Below, piece after piece: positions 7,308 through 15,655 of a DNA stretch of 64,000 bases (positions are counted from its first letter, which is position 1; every line of letters begins with the position of its first letter). The DNA is taken from positions 372,001-436,000 of the forward strand of contig JAPWHR010000003.1 of the NCBI GenBank assembly GCA_027214345.1. Direction: 5' to 3'. The translations under genes were made by a program, and so were the position numbers. This stretch comes from Comamonadaceae bacterium G21597-S1 (GTDB lineage: Bacteria; Pseudomonadota; Gammaproteobacteria; Burkholderiales; Burkholderiaceae_C). The notes below the pieces were generated by a model. It did no database searches, was not told the origin of the DNA, and saw nothing but the letters and a program-made list of their open reading frames with translations.

Positions 7308-9707
7308 ATGTTTCGCATGTTGTCCGTTACCGAATCCAGGCCAGCCGTTCAGGCCCGGTGCTGGTTGCGCAAGCAGGTGCTGGTCGTCGGCGCCGGTGTC
7401 TGCCTGGTCGGACCGGTCGCATGGGCGCAGGCCCCTTCGCAGCCGGACCTTGCGCCGCTGCAGCTCAAAAGCAGCCGGTTGCTGCGCGACGCCATCCCGC
7501 CGCAGGATCGCGACACGCAGCCGACCTTCGTGACGGGTGACCGCATGTCCTCGCGCACCGACCTGGAGACGGTCATCGAGGGGCAGGCGGAACTGCGGCG
7601 TGGCGACCTGGTGATCCGTGCCGATCGGCTCGAGTATTACCAGCCGGACGATCTTGCGACGGCACGCGGCAATGTGCGCATCAACCGTGCTGGCGACGTG
7701 TACGAGGGCCCCGAGCTCCAGCTCAAGGTCGAGTCGTTCGAGGGCTTCTTTCGCAACCCCCGCTACCAGTTGCTGAAGAACCAGGGCCATGGCGAGGCCG
7801 AACGTGTCGATTTCATCGACGAGAAACGCGCCGTGGTGCGCAATGCCACCTACACGACCTGCCGGCGCGAGCCCGGGCCGAGCTGGTTGCCGGACTGGAT
7901 CATCCGCGCCGCGAGCATCAGCATCGACAACGAGGAAGATGTCGGCGAGGCCGAGGCCGCGGTGCTCAGTTTCAAGGGTGTGCCGCTGCTGCCGGTGCCC
8001 GCGTTCACGTTCCCGTTGAGCAATCGTCGAAAGTCCGGCGTTTTGCCGCCCACGTTCGGCATCGACAGCGTCAATGGCGTCGAGGTGTCGGTTCCGTATT
8101 ACTGGAACATCGCGCCGAATCGCGATGCCACCTTGACGCCCTCGCTGATGAGCCGGCGGGGCGTCGACCTCGGCGCCGAGTTCCGGTACCTGGAGGCGAA
8201 CTACTCCGGTCAGGCCAAGCTCAACTACATGCCGAGCGACACCTTGCGCGACATGAGCCGCTGGGGTTATTCGCTGACGCACACGGGTGTCATCGACACT
8301 GGCTTGCGCTCCGTGGGCAATGTCAATGCGTCGTTGTCGATGAACCGGGTCAGCGACGACAACTACTGGCGCGATTTCACGCGCGTCAGTCCCGGTCTGA
8401 CGCAGCGGCTGCTGCAGAACGACCTGAACCTGTCATGGGCGAGCGGCAACTTCTCGACCAGCCTGCGGGTGCTCAAGTGGCAGACGCTGCAGGACGTGGA
8501 CTCGCCGATCACGCCGCCGTACGACCGGTTGCCGCAACTCGCGATGCGGTATGCGCGCCTGAACCTGAACGGCTTCGACCTTTCGGTCGATGCCGACATG
8601 ACCCAGTTCGAGTCCGATCGGACCTTGACGCTGCAGCCCAATGCCCGGCGAGTTTTCTCCCAGCTGGAGGTTTCGCGGCCGTGGGTCTGGCCGTCGGGCT
8701 ACATCACGCCGAAGTTGCGCCTGCACACGACCAACTACCAGTTCGACACCGCGCTGACCAACGGCGCGAGATCGGCCACGCGCACGCTTCCCACCTTCAG
8801 TCTCGACAGCGGCCTGGTGTTCGAGCGCGATACCCGCTTGTTCGGGCGCGCGTTCCGCCAGACACTCGAGCCCCGCGCGTTTTATGTCTATACCCCGTAT
8901 CGAGACCAGAGCGCACTGCCCAATTACGACAGCGGCGCCAACGACTTCAACTTCGCCACCATCTATACCGACAACGCCTTCGCCGGCAACGACCGCATCT
9001 CGGACAGCAACCTGCTGACGCTCGGCCTGTCGACGCGCCTGATCGATCCCGATTCTGGGGCCGAGGCCGCGCGGTTCGGCATCGCGCAACGCCTGCGGTT
9101 CAGCGACCAGCGCGTCACCCTGCCAGGCGGCACGACGGTGGACAAGGGATTCAGCGATGTGCTGGTTGGTGCGACCCTGAACCTCGATCCACGCTGGACC
9201 TTCGACTCGACCGTGCAGTTCGACATGGATACCAAGAGATCGGTACGATCGACCATCGGCGGGCGATACAGCCCTGGCAACTACCGTGTCGTCAGTGCCG
9301 CCTATCGCCTGCAACGGGGCACCAGCGAGCAACTCGACGTCGCCTGGCAATGGCCGCTCAATGATCTGTGGGGTGATCGTGGCCAGGATCTCGGGCCGGG
9401 CCAGGGCCAGGGGGCCGGCCGCTGGTATTCCGTGGGCCGCATGAACTTCAGTCTGCGCGACGGCAAGCTGGTGGATACCGTGCTCGGCTTCGAATACGAC
9501 GGCGGTTGCTGGCTGGGTCGTGTCGTGCTCGACCGCCTGCAGACCGGGTCTTCGACAGCCAACAACCGCATCCTGTTCCAGCTGGAGTTTGTCGGGTTCT
9601 CCCGGCTGGGCTCCAATCCGCTGGACACGCTCAAGCAGAACATCCCGCGTTACCAGTTTCTGCGAGAGACCAGCACCAGCGCCGGTCGCTTCAGCAATTA
9701 CGATTGA
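7308..9707 (+). CDS. lptD: LPS-assembly protein LptD
   Basis: A 799-residue outer-membrane protein that inserts lipopolysaccharide into the outer leaflet. An N-terminal signal-like segment ends at AWAQAP. Next comes the OstA/LptA-like jellyroll (VTGDRMSSRTDLETVIEGQAELRRGD, YYQPDDLATARGNVRI), then the long beta-barrel containing KSGVLPPTFGIDSVNGVEVSVPYYWNIAPNRDATLTP, a highly conserved LptD stretch. The C-terminal GFEYDGGCWLGRVVLDR segment carries a disulfide cysteine. Translation ends 5 bp before surA, whose product chaperones LptD, so the two form an operon. Confidence 0.95.
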   Translation: MFRMLSVTESRPAVQARCWLRKQVLVVGAGVCLVGPVAWAQAPSQPDLAPLQLKSSRLLRDAIPPQDRDTQPTFVTGDRMSSRTDLETVIEGQAELRRGDLVIRADRLEYYQPDDLATARGNVRINRAGDVYEGPELQLKVESFEGFFRNPRYQLLKNQGHGEAERVDFIDEKRAVVRNATYTTCRREPGPSWLPDWIIRAASISIDNEEDVGEAEAAVLSFKGVPLLPVPAFTFPLSNRRKSGVLPPTFGIDSVNGVEVSVPYYWNIAPNRDATLTPSLMSRRGVDLGAEFRYLEANYSGQAKLNYMPSDTLRDMSRWGYSLTHTGVIDTGLRSVGNVNASLSMNRVSDDNYWRDFTRVSPGLTQRLLQNDLNLSWASGNFSTSLRVLKWQTLQDVDSPITPPYDRLPQLAMRYARLNLNGFDLSVDADMTQFESDRTLTLQPNARRVFSQLEVSRPWVWPSGYITPKLRLHTTNYQFDTALTNGARSATRTLPTFSLDSGLVFERDTRLFGRAFRQTLEPRAFYVYTPYRDQSALPNYDSGANDFNFATIYTDNAFAGNDRISDSNLLTLGLSTRLIDPDSGAEAARFGIAQRLRFSDQRVTLPGGTTVDKGFSDVLVGATLNLDPRWTFDSTVQFDMDTKRSVRSTIGGRYSPGNYRVVSAAYRLQRGTSEQLDVAWQWPLNDLWGDRGQDLGPGQGQGAGRWYSVGRMNFSLRDGKLVDTVLGFEYDGGCWLGRVVLDRLQTGSSTANNRILFQLEFVGFSRLGSNPLDTLKQNIPRYQFLRETSTSAGRFSNYD

Positions 9708-9712
9708 TCACG

Positions 9713-11068
9713 ATGACACTTCGCCTTTCGCGCATTTTCTGGGCCGCCCTGTTGGGTTGCGGCATGTTGTCGGCGCAGGCACAGGGAATCCGCCTGCCGG
9801 GCAATGCGGGCACGGTGACCAGCCCCGGCTCCGGTGCCCAGCGTGCCTCCGACTACATCGTGGCCATCGTCAATACCGAACCGATCACGAACCTGCAGGT
9901 GCGCCAGGAAATGCAGCGCCTCGGCCAGGAGCTGGCGCAGCGGCAGGAGGCCGTGCCATCGACGGCCGAGCTGGCGGAGCGCGCATTGGAGCGGCTCATC
10001 ACCGAGCGCAGCCAGATCCAGTATGCGCGCGAGGTCGGTATCAAGATCGAGGACTACGCACTTGACGAGGCCGTGCAATCGGTGGCGCGCCAGAATCAGG
10101 TGGATGTCGAGGAGTTGCATCGTCGACTCGCCGAGGAGGGTATCTCGCGCAGCCAGTTTCGCAACACGCTGCGCGACCAGATGGTGCTGTCGCGGGTGCG
10201 CGAACGTGAGGTGGCCCAGCGGGTCCGGGTATCGGAGCTCGAGATCGACCAGTACCTCCTGGACCAGCAGCGGGCCAGCGGCAGCAACCTGGCCGAGGTG
10301 AACATCGCGCATATCCTGCTCGAATTGCCTGAGTCCGCCAGCGCGGATCAGCTGTCGGCCGCGCGTGCGCAGGCGGAGCAGATCATGGCGCGGGTGCGCG
10401 CGGGCGAGGATTTCTCCGCGTTGGCGCGCAGCCTGTCCAAGGCGCCCGATGCGGCCGAGGGCGGACTGTTCGGCATGCGTGCGGTCGATCGGTACCCGCA
10501 GCTCTTCATCGATGCCGTGCGGACGCTGGAGCCGGGCGCCATGACGACGGTGCGGTCCGGCGCGGGTCTTCACGTGCTCAGGTTGATCGACAAGCGCCTG
10601 GCCGGCGCGCCGGAAACCTCGGTCGAGCAGACCCGGGTGAGCCATATTCTGCTGCGGCCGACCGCATCCATGGACGAGCAGGCGGCCATTGCGCGGCTGC
10701 AGGAGTTCCGTCGCCGGATCCTGGCGGGCGAGGCGAGTTTCGAGGCGCTGGCCAAGGAATATTCGCAAGACGGCAGTGCGAGTCAGGGCGGCGACCTGGG
10801 TTGGGCGTCGGCGGGCCGCTTCGTGCCCGAGTTCGACGCCGCCGTCGCGGCACTCGCGCCCAAGGAAATCGGTCCGCCGCTGGTGTCGCGATTCGGCGTG
10901 CACCTGATCCGCGTGGACGGGCGCCGGACGGTCGAACTCAGTGTGCGCGAACAACGCGAGTCGGTACGCGCCTTGTTGCGTGAGAAGAAGCTGGAAGAGG
11001 CCTACCAGAGCTGGAGTCGCGAATTGCGCTCGCGCGCGTACGTCGACCTGCGCGAGCCTCCGAGCTGA
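9713..11068 (+). CDS. surA: Periplasmic chaperone/peptidyl-prolyl isomerase SurA
   Basis: A 451-residue periplasmic chaperone for outer-membrane proteins. The start at 9713 gives a signal peptide ending near AQAQG; the frame is open further upstream only because it overlaps lptD. The SurA N-domain ([19 protein letters not shown]) is followed by two parvulin domains, beginning at about residues 200 ([13 protein letters not shown]) and 310 ([13 protein letters not shown]), each closing with a [18 protein letters not shown] strand. It is placed between lptD and rsmA, with its stop overlapping the rsmA ATG. Confidence 0.95.
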   Translation: MTLRLSRIFWAALLGCGMLSAQAQGIRLPGNAGTVTSPGSGAQRASDYIVAIVNTEPITNLQVRQEMQRLGQELAQRQEAVPSTAELAERALERLITERSQIQYAREVGIKIEDYALDEAVQSVARQNQVDVEELHRRLAEEGISRSQFRNTLRDQMVLSRVREREVAQRVRVSELEIDQYLLDQQRASGSNLAEVNIAHILLELPESASADQLSAARAQAEQIMARVRAGEDFSALARSLSKAPDAAEGGLFGMRAVDRYPQLFIDAVRTLEPGAMTTVRSGAGLHVLRLIDKRLAGAPETSVEQTRVSHILLRPTASMDEQAAIARLQEFRRRILAGEASFEALAKEYSQDGSASQGGDLGWASAGRFVPEFDAAVAALAPKEIGPPLVSRFGVHLIRVDGRRTVELSVREQRESVRALLREKKLEEAYQSWSRELRSRAYVDLREPPS

Positions 11069-11949
11069 TGCAGGCCAAGGTGCGTGGGACCTCTCAGCCT
11101 TCGGCGGGCCGCGCGACCGCTGGCGGACGGGTCAAGGCTGGGGCAGACGGGGTCGCAGGCCATCATGCACCGCGCAAGAGATTCGGCCAGCATTTCCTGG
11201 TCGACCATACGATCATCGATGCGATCGTGCGGCTGATTGCGCCCGAGCCGGGCCAGGTCATGGTGGAAATCGGTCCGGGCCTTGGCGCGATGACCCAACC
11301 CTTGGTCGAACGGCTGGGCCACCTGGCCGTGATCGAGCTCGATCGGGACCTGGCGGCCCGGATGCGTGCGCGGGCGGACCTGAGCGTCGTACAGGCGGAT
11401 GTGCTGACGGTCGATTTCACGGCGTTGCGGGACACGCTCCAGGCGGGGACCTCATCATCAGCCGCGGGGCCGGCGCCGCGCCGTCTGCGCGTCGTCGGCA
11501 ACTTGCCGTACAACATCTCGACGCCGATACTGTTCCATCTGCTCGACCATGTCGATGCGATCGAGGATCAGCACTTCATGCTGCAAAAGGAGGTTGTCGA
11601 TCGCATGGTTGCGGCGCCCGACAGCGCCGCCTATGGACGCTTGAGCGTGATGCTGCAATGGCGCTATGCGATGGACGATGTGCTGCAGGTGCCGCCCGAG
11701 AGTTTCTCGCCCCCGCCGCGCGTCGACAGCTCGGTGGTCAGCATGCGGCCGCGGGTCGATGCACCGCCGGTGGACGTGGACCTGCTGAGCACCATTGTGC
11801 AGGTCGCCTTCAGCCAACGCCGCAAGCTGATGCGCCATACACTGGGTCGATGGCTGGATGCGCGCGGCTACACGGGTGCGTTCGATCTGCAGCGCCGGGC
11901 ACAGGAGGTTCCGGTGCACGAGTTTCTGGCGTTGGCCGCCAGCGCATGA
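11068..11949 (+). CDS. rsmA: 16S rRNA (adenine-1518/1519-N6)-dimethyltransferase RsmA (KsgA)
   Basis: A 293-residue SAM-dependent methyltransferase that dimethylates two adenosines in helix 45 of 16S rRNA. The diagnostic motifs are [25 protein letters not shown] (SAM binding) and NLPYNIS (catalytic motif IV). There is a roughly 30-residue low-complexity N-terminal extension before RKRFGQHF, so a start further downstream is possible, although the ATG chosen overlaps the surA stop. The common intervening gene pdxA is absent. A strong intrinsic terminator follows immediately. Confidence 0.95.
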   Translation: MQAKVRGTSQPSAGRATAGGRVKAGADGVAGHHAPRKRFGQHFLVDHTIIDAIVRLIAPEPGQVMVEIGPGLGAMTQPLVERLGHLAVIELDRDLAARMRARADLSVVQADVLTVDFTALRDTLQAGTSSSAAGPAPRRLRVVGNLPYNISTPILFHLLDHVDAIEDQHFMLQKEVVDRMVAAPDSAAYGRLSVMLQWRYAMDDVLQVPPESFSPPPRVDSSVVSMRPRVDAPPVDVDLLSTIVQVAFSQRRKLMRHTLGRWLDARGYTGAFDLQRRAQEVPVHEFLALAASA

Positions 11950-11950
11950 A

Positions 11951-11982
11951 AAAAAGCCCGTCGCGCGAACGACGGGCTTTTT
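11951..11982 (+). terminator. Rho-independent terminator after rsmA
   Basis: A 13-bp perfect inverted repeat, AAAAAGCCCGTCG and its complement, with a six-base loop (CGCGAA). The 3' arm ends in five T residues. It starts one base after the rsmA stop codon and would end the lptD-surA-rsmA transcript. The A-rich 5' arm means it can also function in reverse. Confidence 0.9.
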
Positions 11983-12211
11983 CCCGGACAATGCCGGCAG
12001 CTGCTGCCCGGTCAGGCTGTCGCCAGCCAGTACTCCGCATTGAATGGGCTGCTCATGCGCAGCGCCAGGGGCGAGACGTCCAACAGCTTGTCCGTTGGCA
12101 TCTTCTCGCCGGTCTCGGTCGTCAGGTTGATACCCGACAGCGACTGATTCGCGTGTACATCGCTCTTTGCCTCGTTAGCCCGTTCCGCTTGGCTGGTTTG
12201 TGCGGAACGGG
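11983..12211. other. Intergenic stretch without a supported gene
   Basis: A 73-codon open frame on the minus strand (12233-12012) overlaps the end of the barstar gene and its hairpin. It ends in a peptide, FNAEYWLATA, that I do not recognise. It has no convincing ribosome-binding site and no family resemblance, so it is not called as a gene. Confidence 0.4.
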
Positions 12212-12214
12212 CTA
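12176..12214 (-). terminator. Stem-loop overlapping the barstar stop codon
   Basis: A perfect 13-bp inverted repeat (TAGCCCGTTCCGC at 12176-12188, its complement at 12202-12214) with a 13-base loop. The TAG stop of the barstar gene lies inside the promoter-proximal arm. No T run follows on the minus strand, so it may act as an mRNA 3'-end stabiliser rather than a classical terminator. Confidence 0.55.
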
Positions 12215-12664
12215 CAGAAAAGAATAGAAACATCGGAACGGGACCTTTCGGTCGCTCCAGTAGTCGGCGGCATCGCGGAAGATGTCGAGCAACTGCTCGC
12301 GGGCTTCCTTGTCGAACTTCGCGTTCGCGGGAATGTGTTCAAGCACGGCGACAAATCCCGGCTGCGGGCCGGACTTGTGAACCGGGTCGGTCATGCTGTC
12401 GTACAAGGCATCGAAGTTCTTGCCGACATGCGAGGGCAGCGTGAATTGTTGCCCAATCATGTCCAGCACCTCTTGCTTGGACTGCGCGTTGGCCAGGTTG
12501 GCATAGAGGAAATGATGCCCCAGGCTTTGCGCGGCATCTTGCAGGTCCTGAACCCGGAAGGCCCGGATCGATTGCACGATATTGCTGCGCACGCCCCGAA
12601 GCGGCGCTTCGGCTTCTTGCCGAGGCTGCATATCCATCCCCGTTTCGTTCTCGATATAAGACAT
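12212..12664 (-). CDS. Barstar family ribonuclease inhibitor
   Basis: A 150-residue cytosolic immunity protein predicted to bind and block the ribonuclease encoded just upstream. The barstar core is clear from about residue 55: KQEVLDMIGQQFTLPSHVGKNFDALYDSM corresponds to the helix-loop region that plugs the barnase active site, and it ends with a short helix and strand (DAADYWSDRKVPFRCFYSF). About 45 extra residues precede the core compared with the 90-residue Bacillus protein. The gene starts 21 bp after the RNase stop, in the same order as a toxin-immunity pair. An alternative start lies nine codons in. Confidence 0.85.
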   Translation of the reverse strand: MSYIENETGMDMQPRQEAEAPLRGVRSNIVQSIRAFRVQDLQDAAQSLGHHFLYANLANAQSKQEVLDMIGQQFTLPSHVGKNFDALYDSMTDPVHKSGPQPGFVAVLEHIPANAKFDKEAREQLLDIFRDAADYWSDRKVPFRCFYSFL

Positions 12665-12685
12665 ATAAGTAGTTCCAACAAAAAC

Positions 12686-13081
12686 CTATGGCACGATCCG
12701 GCGAAAACTCGCGTAGTGATCGGCGGTGTAGTAGCAGGCGTCTGGCTCCCGCGGCTTGCCACCACACACGATCCGCCGGGTGCCACGATGGCTCAACCCC
12801 GGCGTAGCTACGGTGTACTCACGGTAATAACCCCGGCTCTTGATCGGAAGCAAACGTTCGCGATTTCCGAATACCGTTCCGTCCTTCTCATAAGGAAACG
12901 GACCCCCTCGAATGATCAGTCCATAAGTCTGACCGCCCTGGGCCGGCATTTCGGCAATTGAGATCGTCGATGTGTCGTCGGGCGTGACAACTGGTGCTCT
13001 TGCACATACAAGGCCCGTGACAGACGCCGCAGCAAGTATTAAGCCAGTGAGTACTAACTTGAAACTTCTGACAGCCCCCAT
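12686..13081 (-). CDS. Secreted guanyl-specific ribonuclease (RNase Sa/barnase, N1/T1/U2 family)
   Basis: A 131-residue precursor. Residues 6-28 form a signal peptide (FKLVLTGLILAAASVTGLVCARA), so the mature enzyme is exported. The mature part matches the microbial guanyl RNase fold: NRERLLP, then YYREYTVATPG with catalytic Glu88, the HRGTRR segment giving Arg99 and Arg103, and YYTADHYASFRRI with catalytic His122. This order and spacing are those of Streptomyces RNase Sa. A GGAG lies about nine bases before the ATG. The adjacent barstar homologue explains how the cell tolerates the enzyme before export. Confidence 0.88.
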   Translation of the reverse strand: MGAVRSFKLVLTGLILAAASVTGLVCARAPVVTPDDTSTISIAEMPAQGGQTYGLIIRGGPFPYEKDGTVFGNRERLLPIKSRGYYREYTVATPGLSHRGTRRIVCGGKPREPDACYYTADHYASFRRIVP

Positions 13082-13235
13082 GCATTTACGCTCCAGAACC
13101 GCGGGTTTACCCCTAAATCACTCGAGACGTAGTGTCGCCTATCCCATCCGAAAATGCAAGGGCCTGCACAAAAAATGGGCATCTTGTGCAACGCAGCAAG
13201 ATGATGGAAGTCAGTACCTGCTTTTGCGTTGACGG

Positions 13236-15569
13236 TTATCGATTGGCGTTGGCGTCAGCCACGGTCAATGCGGTCATGTTGACGATGCGCCTCACCGTGG
13301 TGCTGGCCGTCAACACATGCACCGGACTGGCGGCCCCGAGAAGCACCGGGCCGATCGCGATATTGCCGCCTGCGGCGGTCTTGAGCAGGTTGTACGCAAT
13401 ATTGGCCGCATCGATATTGGGAAGCACCAGCAGATTGGCATTTCCGACCAGGGTGCTGTTGGGCATCAGTCGGGCGCGCGCAGCGCCGTCCAGGGCCAGG
13501 TCGCCGTGCATTTCGCCGTCCACCTCCAGCCACGGCGCCTGCGCGCGCAGGATCTCCAGTGTTTGCCGCATCTTGACGGCGCTGGGCAGGTTGCTGCTGC
13601 CGAAGTTGGAATGCGACAACAACGCCACCTTGGGCTGCAGTCCGAAGCGAACCATCTCCTCGGCCGCCATGACGGTGATTTCAGACAGTTCCTGCGGCGT
13701 CGGATCGGTGTTCACATGGGTGTCGACCAGGAAGATCAGCCGGTCCGGCAGCATCAGGCCGTTCATGCAGGCGTAGATCGGTACATCCTGCGGCGTGCTG
13801 GGACTGCCGCCCTTGCGCTTGCCGATGACCTGGTCGATATAGGCCAGATGCATCGTCGTCGTGCCCCAGGTGCCGCAGATCATGCCGTCGACATCACCCT
13901 TGTGCAGCAACATCGCGCCGATCAGCGTGAGGCGCCTGCGCATTTCGATCTTGGCCATCTGCATGGTGACACCCATGCGCTCCGTCATGGCCAGGTAGGT
14001 CTGCCAGAAGTCACGGTAACGTGCATCATGTTCGACGTTGACCACGTCATAGTCGAGCTCCTCGCGCAGGCGAAGCCCGAATTTTTCGATGCGTTGCGCA
14101 ATGATGGCGGGCCGCCCGATCAGTGTCGGCCGAGCCAGACCTTCGTCGACGACGATCTGGCATGCCCGCAGGATGCGTTCCTCTTCGCCCTCGCAATAGG
14201 CGACCCGCTTGCGCTGCGCATTCTTGGCTGCGGCGAAGATCGGTCGCATGGTGTTGCCGGATGCATAGACAAAGCTCTGCAGTCGATCGCGGTAGGCCTG
14301 GAGATCGGCGATCGGGCGCAATGCGACCCCGCTGTCTGCAGCCGCCTGCGCCACAGCCGGCGCAATCTTCATCATCAGCCGGGGATCGAACGGCTTGGGG
14401 ATCAGGTAGTCGGGACCGAACGCCAGCTTCTGCCCGGCATAAGCCGCGGCCACCACTTCACTCTGTTCCGCCCGAGCCAGATCCGCGATCGCATGCACAG
14501 CCGCGATCTCCATCTCGTCGGTGATCGTCGATGCGCCAGCATCGAGGGCGCCCCGAAAGATGTAGGGGAAACACAGGACGTTGTTGACCTGGTTCGGGTA
14601 GTCGGTACGGCCGGTGGCCATGATGGCGTCGTCGCGCACCAGCTTCACGTCTTCCGGCGAAATTTCCGGGTTCGGGTTCGCCAGCGCGAATATCAATGGC
14701 TTGGCGGCCATCTTGCGGACCATGTCGGGCTTGAGTACGCCACCGGCAGACAGGCCCAGGAAGATGTCGGCGCCATCGATCACCTCGGTCAGCGTGCGGG
14801 CCGAGGTCTTCTGCGCGAACACGACCTTGTCGTCGTCCATCAGCTCGGTGCGGCCTTCGTACACGACGCCGGCAAGGTCGGTCACGAAGATGTTTTCGCG
14901 TGGCATGCCCAGCTTGAGCAGCAGGTTCAGGCAGGCCAATGCCGCGGCGCCGGCACCCGAGGCCACGAGCTTGACGCTGTGCAAGTCCTTGCCAACGACT
15001 TTCAGGCCGTTGAGCATGGCCGCACCGACCACGATGGCCGTGCCATGCTGGTCGTCATGGAACACCGGGATCTTCATCCTGTCGCGCAGCTTGCGTTCAA
15101 CGTAGAAGCAGTCCGGCGCCTTGATGTCTTCCAGGTTGATGCCGCCGAACGTGGGTTCGAGAGCGGCGATGATGTCCACCAGCTTGTCCAGGTCCTGCTT
15201 CTCGTTGACCTCGATGTCGAACACATCGATGCCGGCGAACTTCTTGAACAGGACCGCCTTGCCCTCCATCACCGGCTTGGCCGCCAGCGGACCAATGTCG
15301 CCCAGCCCAAGCACGGCGGTGCCGTTGGTCACGACCGCGACCAGGTTGCCCCGACTGGTGTATTTGAAGGCGTTGTTCGGGTCGTTGACGATCTCCTCGC
15401 AGGCGGCGGCAACGCCCGGGGAATAGGCCAGCGCCAGATCGCGCTGGTTCGACAATTGCTTGGTGGCGGCAATCGCGATTTTTCCCGGCGTAGGGAATTC
15501 GTGGTACTCCAGTGCCGACTTGCGCAGCTGCGCGCGAACCTCGTCGGAACCGGGGGTGTTCTCTGGCAT
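13236..15569 (-). CDS. maeB: NADP-dependent malic enzyme with phosphotransacetylase-like domain (MaeB)
   Basis: A 777-residue cytosolic enzyme converting malate to pyruvate plus CO2 with NADP. The start at 15569 has AGGAG upstream and begins the conserved N-terminus; the frame is open further upstream only by chance. Domains in order: malic N-terminal ([28 protein letters not shown]), NAD(P)-binding malic domain (about 160-420, [11 protein letters not shown]), then the PTA/PTB-like domain (about 440-770), which in MaeB is regulatory and lacks proven acetyltransferase activity. The length fits E. coli MaeB (759). It is transcribed alone. Confidence 0.93.
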   Translation of the reverse strand: MPENTPGSDEVRAQLRKSALEYHEFPTPGKIAIAATKQLSNQRDLALAYSPGVAAACEEIVNDPNNAFKYTSRGNLVAVVTNGTAVLGLGDIGPLAAKPVMEGKAVLFKKFAGIDVFDIEVNEKQDLDKLVDIIAALEPTFGGINLEDIKAPDCFYVERKLRDRMKIPVFHDDQHGTAIVVGAAMLNGLKVVGKDLHSVKLVASGAGAAALACLNLLLKLGMPRENIFVTDLAGVVYEGRTELMDDDKVVFAQKTSARTLTEVIDGADIFLGLSAGGVLKPDMVRKMAAKPLIFALANPNPEISPEDVKLVRDDAIMATGRTDYPNQVNNVLCFPYIFRGALDAGASTITDEMEIAAVHAIADLARAEQSEVVAAAYAGQKLAFGPDYLIPKPFDPRLMMKIAPAVAQAAADSGVALRPIADLQAYRDRLQSFVYASGNTMRPIFAAAKNAQRKRVAYCEGEEERILRACQIVVDEGLARPTLIGRPAIIAQRIEKFGLRLREELDYDVVNVEHDARYRDFWQTYLAMTERMGVTMQMAKIEMRRRLTLIGAMLLHKGDVDGMICGTWGTTTMHLAYIDQVIGKRKGGSPSTPQDVPIYACMNGLMLPDRLIFLVDTHVNTDPTPQELSEITVMAAEEMVRFGLQPKVALLSHSNFGSSNLPSAVKMRQTLEILRAQAPWLEVDGEMHGDLALDGAARARLMPNSTLVGNANLLVLPNIDAANIAYNLLKTAAGGNIAIGPVLLGAASPVHVLTASTTVRRIVNMTALTVADANANR

Positions 15570-15655
15570 GTGAAGTCTCCTGCCGCAAGCGGCGTGGCGC
15601 GACCGATGCGACAGTACATCGGCTCCGTGCCAATGGGTGAAATTGTAGGCTGCGG

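Noticed and set aside
12012-12233. A 73-codon minus-strand frame after barstar
   Set aside because: It overlaps the barstar gene end and its hairpin and resembles no family I know.
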